DNA of 6,830 nucleotides from Chitinophagaceae bacterium (GCA_025963615.1 JAOQAL010000268.1:1-6830); one strand, 5' to 3'; counted from the first letter of the stretch, positions 1-6,249 are shown. The notes: generated by a model from the letters alone, not told the origin. Translations and numbers: made by a program.

Positions 1-728
1 ATAAGGGCATCCAGACTTTTATTTCTACCAATGCACATATTCCCGGCACCGAAAATTATATTGAACGGCTCGCGCCTTATTTAGATACGGTGCAGATATC
101 TATTGATGGGATCGGTGAAACATATGAAACGGTGAGGTTGAAAAGTGATTTTTCTTTTTTCCTGGAAACCACCCGCAAGGTTACAGCCATTTGTAGCAGG
201 ATGAACGTGGCTGTCATGTTCAACTTTGTAGCAGTTAAGGAGAATTACAAACAGATGAAAGACGTGGTGAAACTGGCCGCAGAGCTGGGCGTAAAAAATG
301 TAAACATTACACCGGTTAATCTTTCTTCTATTACAGCCTGGGGAACGGAGTATTATGAATTGTTTTATGGAGATGATTTTAAAAACGAGTTGGAAGCAGC
401 GTTCAACGCGGCGAAAGATTCAGGGGTAGTCGAATTATCTGTCTGGGATATCAAAACGAAAAATGAATTTAAAAAATGTCATTTACCCTGGAATCATTTT
501 TATGTAAGCTGGGATGGGTATATGACTCCCTGCTGCGCCAAACCATTTCCAAAAGAATTGAATTTTGGAAATGTTTTTGAAACCTCGTTGATGCAATGCC
601 TTAACAGCGCAGGTTACCGCCAGTTTCGCGCCCTGTGGCACCGGAATGAAACGCCTGATTTTTGCAAGAAATGTCATGTTATAGATTTGAAACCCATTGA
701 TATTGATTTTGACATAGTTTTGAATTAA
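1..728 (+). CDS. Radical SAM/SPASM domain protein, 3' part (5' end outside window)
   Basis: The frame is open from base 3 and ends at TAA 726-728. The GTG at 90 is internal, because the upstream codons read as protein joined to the conserved stretch QISIDGIGETYETVR, a typical inner strand of the radical SAM barrel. About 241 residues are visible. The CxxxCxxC motif that binds the SAM-cleaving 4Fe-4S cluster must lie upstream, outside the window. The C-terminal part looks like a SPASM domain: a Cys at 477-479, then WDGYMTPCC with the Cys pair at 531-536, the GNVFE motif, and a final CKKC with Cys codons at 663-665 and 672-674. These Cys would ligate auxiliary Fe-S clusters. SPASM proteins often modify peptides or act as anaerobic maturases, but substrate and reaction cannot be assigned here. 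It lies 25 nt before pgk on the same strand, which may be co-transcription or chance. Family call firm, function unknown. Confidence 0.85.
   Translation, partial: KGIQTFISTNAHIPGTENYIERLAPYLDTVQISIDGIGETYETVRLKSDFSFFLETTRKVTAICSRMNVAVMFNFVAVKENYKQMKDVVKLAAELGVKNVNITPVNLSSITAWGTEYYELFYGDDFKNELEAAFNAAKDSGVVELSVWDIKTKNEFKKCHLPWNHFYVSWDGYMTPCCAKPFPKELNFGNVFETSLMQCLNSAGYRQFRALWHRNETPDFCKKCHVIDLKPIDIDFDIVLN
661..722 (+). promoter_or_regulatory. Candidate pgk promoter(s) inside the end of the radical SAM gene
   Basis: Two exact matches to the Bacteroidota -7 box TAnnTTTG occur shortly before pgk: TAGATTTG at 682-689 and TAGTTTTG at 715-722. The first has TTTG at 661-664 as a -33 box with a 17-nt spacer, within the usual range. 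The second has only TTG at 697-699 with a short 15-nt spacer. Both lie within the coding sequence in an A/T-rich stretch, so chance matches are likely enough to keep confidence low. If real, pgk can be expressed independently of the upstream gene. Confidence 0.3.
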
Positions 729-753
729 TAAATAAATATAACGCCGATATAGT

Positions 754-1947
754 ATGAGCAAATTTTCTGACTACAATTTTAAAGGGCAAAAAGCCCTTAT
801 CCGGGTTGATTTCAATGTGCCTTTGAACGATAAATTTGAAATTACTGATGATACAAGGATCCTGGCCACTATTCCCACTATTAAAAAAATCCTTGGCGAT
901 GGGGGCAGTGTCATTTTAATGAGTCACCTGGGAAGACCCAAGGAGGGACCGACTGATAAATATTCATTGAAGCATTTGGTAAAGCATATCAGCGGTTTGC
1001 TGGGCGGCATTCCGGTTTTATTTGCTGATGATTGTATTGGTGAGCAGGCTTATTCCATCGCGGGCAGGCTGAAAAGCGGCGAAGTATTGTTACTGGAAAA
1101 TCTTCGTTTTTATAAGGAAGAAGAAAAAGGTGATAAAGCCTTCGCGGAAAAATTAGCCAAACTGGGTGATGTTTATGTGAACGATGCATTTGGTACAGCG
1201 CACCGGGCGCATGCTTCCACGGCAGTTATCGCCCAATTTTTTCCTGCGGACAAGAGAATGTTTGGTTTAGTGATGGAACGTGAGGTGGCCAGCGCAGAAA
1301 AGATTTTACATCAATCAGAAAAACCTTTTGTGGCCATTATTGGTGGCGCAAAAGTTTCAGATAAAATACTGATCATTGAAAATCTGTTGGAGCGGGACAC
1401 TGATATCATTATCGGCGGCGGCATGGCCTATACTTTTTTTAAAGCACAGGGCGGTAAAATCGGAAAATCATTGTGTGAAGAGGATCGTTTGGACACGGCC
1501 AGGGATTTACTAAAAAAAGCGGATGATAAAGGAGTATGTATTCACCTGCCATCCGACTCCATCATTGCTGATAAATTTGCAGCCGATGCGAATGATTCCA
1601 CCGCTCCATCAAATGCTATTCCCAGTGGCTGGATGGGATTGGACATTGGGCCGAATGCGATTGAACAGTTTAGCAACGTAATAAGAAAATCCAAAACCAT
1701 TTTATGGAATGGCCCCATGGGGGTTTTTGAAATGGAAAAATTTCAGCATGGTACAAGAGCTATTGCTGCTGCCGTAGCGAAATCAACAAAGTCCGGCGCC
1801 TTTTCATTGGTGGGTGGCGGTGATAGCGTGGCAGCAGTTAACCAGTTTGGGTTTGCAGATAAAGTAAGTTATGTAAGTACCGGTGGCGGCGCCCTGCTCG
1901 AATATTTTGAAGGGAAGGTCTTACCGGGAATAGCGGCGATCAACTAG
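754..1947 (+). CDS. pgk: Phosphoglycerate kinase
   Basis: This cytoplasmic enzyme transfers phosphate between 1,3-bisphosphoglycerate and ADP to give 3-phosphoglycerate and ATP, reversibly, in glycolysis and gluconeogenesis. At 397 residues it has the normal bacterial length and all family signatures in order. RVDFNVPL (residues 17-24) and SHLGRP (57-62) form the substrate-binding basic patch, with R118 in ENLRF and R151 in [17 protein letters not shown] (197-204) and NGPMGVFE (319-326) belong to the nucleotide domain and hinge. GGGDS (354-358) and STGGGA (375-380) form the phosphate loop near the C-terminus. The start is ATG 754; no Shine-Dalgarno is present, as is usual in this phylum. No key residue is missing. 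It is preceded by the radical SAM gene (25-nt gap) and followed by a 328-nt gap. Housekeeping gene, very secure. Confidence 0.98.
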   Translation: MSKFSDYNFKGQKALIRVDFNVPLNDKFEITDDTRILATIPTIKKILGDGGSVILMSHLGRPKEGPTDKYSLKHLVKHISGLLGGIPVLFADDCIGEQAYSIAGRLKSGEVLLLENLRFYKEEEKGDKAFAEKLAKLGDVYVNDAFGTAHRAHASTAVIAQFFPADKRMFGLVMEREVASAEKILHQSEKPFVAIIGGAKVSDKILIIENLLERDTDIIIGGGMAYTFFKAQGGKIGKSLCEEDRLDTARDLLKKADDKGVCIHLPSDSIIADKFAADANDSTAPSNAIPSGWMGLDIGPNAIEQFSNVIRKSKTILWNGPMGVFEMEKFQHGTRAIAAAVAKSTKSGAFSLVGGGDSVAAVNQFGFADKVSYVSTGGGALLEYFEGKVLPGIAAIN

Positions 1948-1974
1948 TTAACAACAAATGGTAAAGAACTAGTT
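1942..1974. repeat. Repeated AACTAGTT palindrome at the end of pgk
   Basis: The 8-bp palindrome AACTAGTT occurs at 1942-1949, including the pgk stop codon, and again at 1967-1974. The two copies can pair with each other as an 8-bp stem around a 17-nt loop. The stem is A/T-rich and no T-run follows, so it is a poor terminator candidate. It could mark the 3' end of the pgk message or be chance. Confidence 0.3.
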
Positions 1975-2010
1975 TCATCCCGGCCGGTGAAATTTCTTTT
2001 TATCGAATTT

Positions 2011-2070
2011 TTACAATTTCTGCCAATCAGGGGAGGCAGGCCATTACAATTACAATTTGTGGCCAACCAG
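2011..2070 (+). repeat. Imperfect direct repeat of about 20 bp
   Basis: Bases 2011-2030 and 2050-2070 share TTACAATTT followed by a TG and a CCAA-CAG end, differing at a few positions including a one-base length difference. The repeat unit spacing is about 40 bp. It could be a pair of regulator half-sites or a degraded duplication. No known binding site is recognised. Confidence 0.3.
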
Positions 2071-2185
2071 AGCAGTTCCTTAACGTTAGGTGATAACCGG
2101 TGACCGGGCATAAAAACAATTGGTTCGCACAGGCTAAAATCGTACAGAAAAAGCCTTAAACCCTGCCAGCCACAAAGCGAAAAGG

Positions 2186-2217
2186 TCGGCTACCGGCAAA
2201 TAGTCACGGCTAGCCGA
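2186..2217 (+). repeat. Bulged 10-bp hairpin upstream of lemA
   Basis: TCGGCTACCG at 2186-2195 pairs with 2207-2217, using CGG at 2207-2209 and TAGCCGA at 2211-2217, with a single bulged C at 2210 and an 11-nt loop. The right arm also contains the perfect palindrome CGGCTAGCCG at 2207-2216. The element ends 58 nt before the lemA start and has no T-run after it, so it is not an intrinsic terminator. It could be a dyad operator, a structured leader if transcription starts upstream, or an RNA end protected from decay. Confidence 0.5.
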
Positions 2218-2220
2218 AAA

Positions 2221-2255
2221 TTTAGCCTGAGGAAATCCCAAAACACTTAATTTTA
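2221..2255 (+). promoter_or_regulatory. Weak candidate promoter for lemA operon
   Basis: TAATTTTA at 2248-2255 matches five of six fixed bases of the Bacteroidota -7 box TAnnTTTG. The only nearby -33 candidate is TTTA at 2221-2224 with a 23-nt spacer, one base off TTTG. It would give a short leader of about 15 nt before ATG 2276. The match is poor and the true promoter may be elsewhere in the gap. Confidence 0.22.
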
Positions 2256-2275
2256 GCAATTCAAAAACTATTATT

Positions 2276-2872
2276 ATGAAAGGAACCCGAAACCTTGGTA
2301 TCTTGATTATTCTAGGCATAGTTCTCATTTTAGGTGTAATGGGATGTGGCGGTTATAATGGACTTGTCAAAGAAGATGAAAATGTAAAAAACTCATGGAA
2401 TAATGTACAAAGCCAGTATCAGCGTCGTGCTGATTTAATACCCAACCTGGTGAATACCGTGAAGGGCGAAGCCAACTTTGAACAAACGACCCTGATTCAA
2501 ACTATCGAAGCCCGCTATAAAAATTTGAATTCAGTAAAAGTGGATCCTTCTAATCTTACTACCGAGAACATTCAGAAATTCCAGCAGGCGCAGGGTGAAA
2601 TGAGCAGTGCATTATCCAGGTTGATGGTCGTAGTAGAAAATTATCCTAATCTGAAAGCCAATGAAGGATTCCGCAATCTGCAGAAGCAGCTGGAAGGAAC
2701 TGAGAACCGGATAGCAGTAGCAAGGAATGATTTTAACAGCGCTGTAAATGCCTATAATACCAAGGTGCGTTCATTCCCAATGAATATTTTTTCAGGAATG
2801 TTTGGTTTCAAAGTAAAAGAAGGTTTTAAAGCCGATGAAGGTGCCAGTAAAGCGCCGGAAGTAAAATTCTGA
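2276..2872 (+). CDS. lemA: LemA family protein
   Basis: This is a membrane-anchored LemA-family protein of 198 residues, the usual size. A hydrophobic segment spans about residues 7-25. The mostly helical LemA domain follows, with W41, the stretch QYQRRADLIPNLVNTVKG (46-63), ENYPNLKANEGFRNLQ (121-136) and the strongly conserved ENRIAVARNDFNSAVNAYN (143-161). The hydrophobic segment ends in VMGC (C24), which resembles a lipobox but has Met where Ala or Ser is usual, so either a lipoprotein or an uncleaved anchor is possible. The molecular role of LemA proteins is not settled; they are commonly encoded beside TPM-domain proteins, as here, with 22 nt to the next gene. That linkage suggests a shared envelope function. 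ATG 2276 is chosen because the membrane segment starts right after it; no Shine-Dalgarno is seen. Confidence 0.93.
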   Translation: MKGTRNLGILIILGIVLILGVMGCGGYNGLVKEDENVKNSWNNVQSQYQRRADLIPNLVNTVKGEANFEQTTLIQTIEARYKNLNSVKVDPSNLTTENIQKFQQAQGEMSSALSRLMVVVENYPNLKANEGFRNLQKQLEGTENRIAVARNDFNSAVNAYNTKVRSFPMNIFSGMFGFKVKEGFKADEGASKAPEVKF

Positions 2873-2894
2873 TCTTAAAATATTTGATACCCCG

Positions 2895-3356
2895 GTGACA
2901 ATATTTCCCTGGCAAAAGAAAAAAGAATTCTTCAAGCCCGAAGAAATGCAAAGCATTATTGATGCTATCCGTTTGTCAGAAAGACGAACAAGCGGAGAGG
3001 TAAGGGTTTTTGTTGAAAGCCGTTGCCGGTATGTGGATGCTATTGACCGGGCAGCTGAAATTTTTTTCAGGCTCGAAATGGAACGCACCGATGACCGCAA
3101 TGCGGTGCTGGTGTATGTTGCCATGAAAGACAGGCAGCTGGCTGTTTTTGGGGATGAGAATATTCATAAAAAGGTAGGCAATGAGTATTGGAACAATACC
3201 GTTAACAAAATACTTTCCAGCTTCAACAGAGAAAATTATGCGATGGGCCTTCGCCAATGCGTATTGGATATAGGCGAAGCGTTGCACTACTATTTTCCTT
3301 ATGATAATGATACGGATAAAAATGAACTGCCGGACGATATCGTGTTTGGCAGGTAA
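2895..3356 (+). CDS. TPM-domain protein without signal peptide (soluble paralogue)
   Basis: A 153-residue protein made almost entirely of one TPM domain (formerly DUF477, about residues 15-137). Typical motifs are RRTSGEVRVFVESRC (30-44), DRAAEIFFRLEM (51-62), RNAVLVYVAMKDRQLAVFGD (68-87) and VLDIGEALHYYFPY (123-136). There is no signal peptide and no membrane helix, so it is probably cytoplasmic or attached through LemA. The start is GTG 2895, which retains the charged KKKEFF segment common at the beginning of this family. The alternative ATG 2946 would remove 17 residues including that segment. A stop in the same frame at 2862-2864 excludes a much longer form. TPM domains have been linked to phosphatase activity in the plant thylakoid protein TLP18.3, but no activity can be assigned here. 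It sits between lemA (22 nt) and a secreted TPM gene (6 nt), so co-transcription is very likely. Confidence 0.88.
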   Translation: MTIFPWQKKKEFFKPEEMQSIIDAIRLSERRTSGEVRVFVESRCRYVDAIDRAAEIFFRLEMERTDDRNAVLVYVAMKDRQLAVFGDENIHKKVGNEYWNNTVNKILSSFNRENYAMGLRQCVLDIGEALHYYFPYDNDTDKNELPDDIVFGR

Positions 3357-3362
3357 TAATTC

Positions 3363-4151
3363 ATGAAAAAATTTTTATTATTTATTGGGGTCCTGGTTTC
3401 TGTTTGTACTTATGCGCAAATCGATAAGGTTGTTCCTGCCAGGCCCAATCCCCCGAGGCTGGTAAACGATTTCACGCAAACATTAACCGCGGAACAAATC
3501 CAGGAATTGGAACGGAAGCTGGTCGCTTACGATGATAGCACTTCCAACCAGGTTGTCGTTGTTATTATTCCCAGTACGAATAATTACCCGATTGAAGATG
3601 TCGCTCTTCAGCAAATACTTCGTAAGTGGGGTGTTGGTAATAAGGAAAAGAATAATGGTATTGTGGTGCTCGTTGCAAAGGATGACCATGATGTCCGCAT
3701 TGAAGTGGGATATGGACTGGAAGGAGCTATTCCTGATATCACTGCAAACCAGATTATACAGACTGACATCCTTCCCAATTTTAAGGCGGGAAATTATTAC
3801 CGGGGGCTTGATCTTGCGACGAATGATATTATCAAAGCCGCTGCGGGAGAATATAAAGCTCCGCAGGGCTATGGTGGCCGGCGGAAAAAAGGCCTCAATC
3901 CTGCCTTGATATTCTTTGTTATTATAGGCATCTGGATCATTTTACGGGCAACTGGTGGCGGCCGGGGGGGTGGTGGTATGATGTCACGCCGCGGTTATGG
4001 CGGATTGTTGGGTCCGCTAATATGGGGAAGTGCATTGGGCGGTGGTGGTTCTTCCGGCGGTGGCGGTTGGTCAGGCGGAGGAGGTGGTGGCGGTTTTGGC
4101 GGCTTCGGCGGCGGCAGCGGTGGTGGGGGTGGCGCCAGTGGAAGCTGGTAA
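3363..4151 (+). CDS. Secreted, membrane-anchored TPM-domain protein with glycine-rich tail (YgcG-like)
   Basis: The 262-residue protein begins with a signal peptide (1-18) with probable cleavage at TYA|Q. The TPM domain covers about 33-160, with VNDFTQTLTAEQIQELE (34-50), QVVVVIIPS (63-71), NNGIVVLVAKDDHDVRIEVGYGLEGAIPD (start 97), and the LPNFKAGNYYRGL region (137-149). A basic stretch RRKKG (173-177), a membrane helix (about 180-196) and a tail very rich in glycine, ending GGGGGASGSW, follow. The layout places the TPM domain in the periplasm, anchored in the inner membrane by the single helix, with the Gly tail on the other side. This architecture is the common YgcG/TPM type next to LemA. 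It lies 6 nt after the preceding TPM gene. The enzymatic role, if any, is unknown. ATG 3363 is fixed by the signal peptide. Confidence 0.9.
   Translation: MKKFLLFIGVLVSVCTYAQIDKVVPARPNPPRLVNDFTQTLTAEQIQELERKLVAYDDSTSNQVVVVIIPSTNNYPIEDVALQQILRKWGVGNKEKNNGIVVLVAKDDHDVRIEVGYGLEGAIPDITANQIIQTDILPNFKAGNYYRGLDLATNDIIKAAAGEYKAPQGYGGRRKKGLNPALIFFVIIGIWIILRATGGGRGGGGMMSRRGYGGLLGPLIWGSALGGGGSSGGGGWSGGGGGGGFGGFGGGSGGGGGASGSW
4038..4148 (+). repeat. GGN low-complexity tract encoding glycine-rich tail
   Basis: This stretch is a run of GGN codons, mainly GGC and GGT, interrupted by Ser, Trp and Phe codons. It is far more G-rich than its surroundings. Such tracts are prone to slippage and to assembly errors, so tail length may vary between strains. 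The reading frame stays intact to the family-typical GASGSW end. Confidence 0.75.
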
Positions 4152-4268
4152 TTCTTCCGTTATTCCAACCGAATAGCCTTTTTCAAACATTTTTTCAATT
4201 CATTTTTATTATATCAATACTCTTCTCCCCTTAGTCTACAAAACAATTCAGCATTCTTACGGGTTACC

Positions 4269-4290
4269 ACAGTATGGTTGGTGTTACTGT
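4269..4290. promoter_or_regulatory. Inverted repeat ACAGTA-N10-TACTGT, possible operator of uxaA
   Basis: ACAGTA at 4269-4274 and TACTGT at 4285-4290 are exact reverse complements separated by 10 nt. The -33 candidate TTG (4278-4280) lies in the spacer and the -7 box begins 6 nt downstream, so a protein bound here would cover the promoter. A smaller overlapping dyad, ACCA at 4266-4269 with TGGT at 4275-4278, is also present. Hexuronate genes are commonly repressed by LacI- or GntR-type regulators, but no such regulator gene is in the window and this is inference from position. Confidence 0.4.
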
Positions 4291-4304
4291 ATTGGATATT
4301 TTTG
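4278..4304 (+). promoter_or_regulatory. Promoter of uxaA (Bacteroidota -33/-7 type)
   Basis: TATTTTTG at 4297-4304 matches every fixed base of the TAnnTTTG -7 box. TTG at 4278-4280 fits the -33 box, with a 16-nt spacer that is one short of the usual minimum. Transcription would start near 4311, leaving a leader of about 47 nt before ATG 4358. It lies in a true intergenic region directly upstream of a gene that is not tightly linked to the one before it, so this is the most credible promoter in the window. Confidence 0.5.
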
Positions 4305-4357
4305 TAAAATCTTATTGTAAGCAAACAAATTACTATTCACCAGGCTAGTTATATTTT

Positions 4358-6013
4358 ATGGAAAAAACGTTAAAGCAAACAAAATTTTTAAAGATCCATC
4401 CGGACGATAATGTGCTGGTGGCATTGACGAATATGGCCAAGGGAACCGTGGTTGAAACGAGTGGAGGAGCGATTACCCTGGCCCAGGATGTCGCCGCAAA
4501 GCATAAGTTTTTTATTCGTGATATGCAGGCAGGCGATGAAATTTTTATGTATGGTGTTTTAGTGGGTAAGGCGCAACATGATATTCCGCAAGGAGGCCTG
4601 ATGACAACGTCGAATACCAGGCATGCGTCCGGCCAATATGCATACCGGAAGACAGATTATAGCTGGCATCAACCGGATGTGTCGGCATATATCAATCGCA
4701 CGTTTAATGGATATGTAAGAAGCGATGGGAGAGTAGGCACAGCAAACTATTGGCTTTTTATTCCTACTGTTTTTTGCGAAAACAGGAATATGGATGTGAT
4801 CCGGGAAGCTTTATGGAATACGCTGGGTTATGGGGTTACAGGCAAATACAAACAATTAACAGAGGAGATTCTGTCGGCTTATGAAAAAGGGGAAAACATC
4901 GATAACATTCAACTGGATCCTGTTGTAAAAAGAAGCGGCCACACCCCTTTTAAAAATGTAGATGGAATAAAATTTCTTAATCACCAGGGCGGCTGTGGCG
5001 GTACCCGGCAGGATGCGGCGACCTTAGGTGCCTTACTGGCTGCTTATGCGGATCATCCGAATATTGGCGGAGTCACTGTATTAAGTTTAGGTTGCCAAAA
5101 CCTGCAGGTGCAGGATTTTTTAAATTATTTAAAAAAACGCAATCCTTCCTTTGATAAGCCGCTTTATATTTTTGAACAGCAGTCATCGCAAAGTGAAGAA
5201 GACCTGGTTAGTGACGCAATTAAAAAAACATTTCATGGCTTGCAGGAGATCAATAAAATTGAAAGGCAGCCTTCTTCATTAAGCAATCTTTGCCTTGGAG
5301 TAAAATGCGGCGGCAGCGATGGGTTCAGTGGCATTTCTGCAAATCCCGCAGTGGGATATACCGCCGACATGCTGGTAGCGTTAGGCGGGAAGGTGTTGCT
5401 GGCTGAGTTTCCTGAACTTTGTGGAGCAGAACAAAATTTAATAGACCGTTGTACCAGCAAAGCAACTGCAGATAAGTTCATCGACCTGATGCAAACCTAT
5501 AACAGACAAGCCGAGAGCGTGGGATCTGGCTTTCACATGAATCCTTCACCCGGCAATATTAAAGATGGTTTGATAACCGATGCAATCAAATCAACCGGCG
5601 CGGCAAGAAAAGGAGGAACTTCGCCGGTAGTAGATGTATTGGATTATACAGAACCTGTAACTAAACCCGGCTTAAGCCTGGTGTGTACCCCAGGCAATGA
5701 TGTAGAAGCAACCACTGGTAAAGCGGCATCAGGGGCCACGTTAATTTTGTTTACAACAGGACTCGGCACCCCTACCGGGAATCCGGCTGCACCGACCATA
5801 AAAATTTCAACCAATACCGCTTTAGCGGTGCGGATGAAAGATATCATCGATATTGACACGGGTGCTATAATCCGTGGAGAAAAAACGATTGAGCAGATGG
5901 GTGAAGAAATTCTGGAATACTGTATCAAGGCGGCCGGTGGTGAAGTGATACCTAAAGCGGTGCAACTGGCGCAGGATGATTTTATTCCCTGGAAGAGAGG
6001 TGTTTCTTTGTGA
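4358..6013 (+). CDS. uxaA: Altronate dehydratase (UxaA/GarD superfamily)
   Basis: This cytoplasmic, probably Fe2+-dependent lyase removes water from D-altronate to give 2-keto-3-deoxygluconate (KDG), a step of galacturonate breakdown. The 551-residue length fits the full two-part enzyme. An N-terminal SAF domain (about 10-86) is followed by a linker and the large catalytic part. Conserved stretches include GYVRSDGRVGTANYW (118-132), GGCGGTRQD (211-219), LSLGCQNLQ (242-250), VKCGGSDGFSGISANPAVG (315-333), EFPELCGAEQ (350-359), GTSPVVDVLDY (420-430) and TPGNDVEATTGK (444-455); the Cys, His and Asp residues here are candidate metal or active-site ligands. Nothing is truncated. Galactarate dehydratase (GarD) is a close relative, but the sequence pattern is the Bacteroidota UxaA type. 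No other hexuronate genes (uxaB, uxaC, kdgK) are visible, so it appears to stand alone, with its own promoter and a terminator region downstream. ATG 4358 follows an A/T-rich leader without Shine-Dalgarno. Confidence 0.92.
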   Translation: MEKTLKQTKFLKIHPDDNVLVALTNMAKGTVVETSGGAITLAQDVAAKHKFFIRDMQAGDEIFMYGVLVGKAQHDIPQGGLMTTSNTRHASGQYAYRKTDYSWHQPDVSAYINRTFNGYVRSDGRVGTANYWLFIPTVFCENRNMDVIREALWNTLGYGVTGKYKQLTEEILSAYEKGENIDNIQLDPVVKRSGHTPFKNVDGIKFLNHQGGCGGTRQDAATLGALLAAYADHPNIGGVTVLSLGCQNLQVQDFLNYLKKRNPSFDKPLYIFEQQSSQSEEDLVSDAIKKTFHGLQEINKIERQPSSLSNLCLGVKCGGSDGFSGISANPAVGYTADMLVALGGKVLLAEFPELCGAEQNLIDRCTSKATADKFIDLMQTYNRQAESVGSGFHMNPSPGNIKDGLITDAIKSTGAARKGGTSPVVDVLDYTEPVTKPGLSLVCTPGNDVEATTGKAASGATLILFTTGLGTPTGNPAAPTIKISTNTALAVRMKDIIDIDTGAIIRGEKTIEQMGEEILEYCIKAAGGEVIPKAVQLAQDDFIPWKRGVSL

Positions 6014-6061
6014 CCACCGGACAGGTGACTTGCTGTTTTAAGAATTTTAAGCCATTTCATG

Positions 6062-6150
6062 CGCCCCAATAGGAGCCCAGGCTTGATGCTTTTTTCAGGC
6101 TTTATAGCCAGCTGAAAGCATAAAGAGCCTGAAAAGAATAACTCGGGGCG
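6062..6150 (+). ncRNA. Candidate structured RNA or structured 3' UTR (nested stems)
   Basis: CGCCCC at 6062-6067 pairs with GGGGCG at 6145-6150, enclosing a 10-bp perfect stem TTTTCAGGCT (6092-6101) with AGCCTGAAAA (6126-6135) that a G-U pair and one more A-T pair can extend. A third possible helix, CCC-a-GGCTT at 6076-6084 with AAGCCGGG at 6158-6165, crosses the outer helix, so it is either a pseudoknot or an alternative fold. An intrinsic terminator ends 70 nt downstream on the same strand. No known RNA family is recognised, and the strand is inferred from the terminator. It may simply be the tail of the uxaA transcript. Confidence 0.35.
6092..6135. repeat. 10-bp perfect inverted repeat
   Basis: TTTTCAGGCT at 6092-6101 and AGCCTGAAAA at 6126-6135 are exact reverse complements with a 24-nt loop that contains the palindrome CAGCTG. 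No T-run follows on either strand at the right distance, so it does not look like a terminator by itself. Confidence 0.7.
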
Positions 6151-6198
6151 ATTTCATAAGCCGGGAGCAGCCTAAGGTGGCGTGAATGAGTAGGTGGT

Positions 6199-6220
6199 AT
6201 TGGCTTTAGCCAATTTTTTT
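6199..6220 (+). terminator. Intrinsic terminator (uxaA or candidate RNA)
   Basis: ATTGGC at 6199-6204 pairs with GCCAAT at 6209-6214 around the TTTA loop, and a run of seven T (6214-6220) follows at once. This is a textbook Rho-independent shape for + strand transcription. It lies about 185 nt after the uxaA stop, which leaves an unusually long transcript tail. The GGCTTTAGCC core also resembles palindromic repeats seen in many Bacteroidota intergenic regions. Confidence 0.7.
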
Positions 6221-6249
6221 GTCAAATTAAAAATTATGGAACAGTAAAT

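Larger units (their letters stand above)
1948..2275. other. Gene-free gap between pgk and lemA
   Basis: No convincing gene was found in these 328 bases; the only open frame is a short minus-strand one that runs into lemA and resembles nothing known. There is no classical hairpin plus T-run terminator after pgk. The gap does hold several small symmetric elements: AACTAGTT at 1942-1949, repeated at 1967-1974; CCGGCCGG at 1980-1987; an odd-centred palindrome CCGGT-g-ACCGG at 2097-2107; an imperfect direct repeat at 2011-2030 and 2050-2070; and a bulged hairpin at 2186-2217. They may be operators, a transcript leader for lemA, or decayed repeats. Confidence 0.6.

Noticed and set aside
90..92. GTG as the start of the radical SAM gene
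   Set aside because: The same frame is open to the window edge and the codons before it encode part of the same barrel strand, so the GTG is an internal Val.
2134..2328. 64-codon minus-strand frame across the lemA start
   Set aside because: It overlaps lemA in antisense, has no homology that I recognise and contains the upstream hairpin; no support as a gene.
3532..3909. 125-codon open frame on + inside the secreted TPM gene
   Set aside because: It is another frame of a clearly conserved protein with a signal peptide, and its translation has no family resemblance.
4140..4158. GGAAG/CTTCC hairpin at the end of the secreted TPM gene as terminator
   Set aside because: The stem is only 5 bp with a 9-nt loop and no T-run follows directly.
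4022..4234. 70-codon frame rich in Arg and Trp
   Set aside because: It is the shifted reading of the GGN glycine tract, which gives an artificial Arg/Trp-rich peptide.
5644..6069. 141-codon open frame on the minus strand
   Set aside because: It is antisense to the conserved 3' part of uxaA, has no recognisable protein features and is explained by codon composition.
6158..6180. Similarity of GGAGCAGCCTAAGG to the conserved part of the signal recognition particle RNA
   Set aside because: The GNRA-loop hairpin and the opposite UCAGG strand expected in the SRP core are missing or not paired correctly, so the match is only to a short AGCAGCC-like string.
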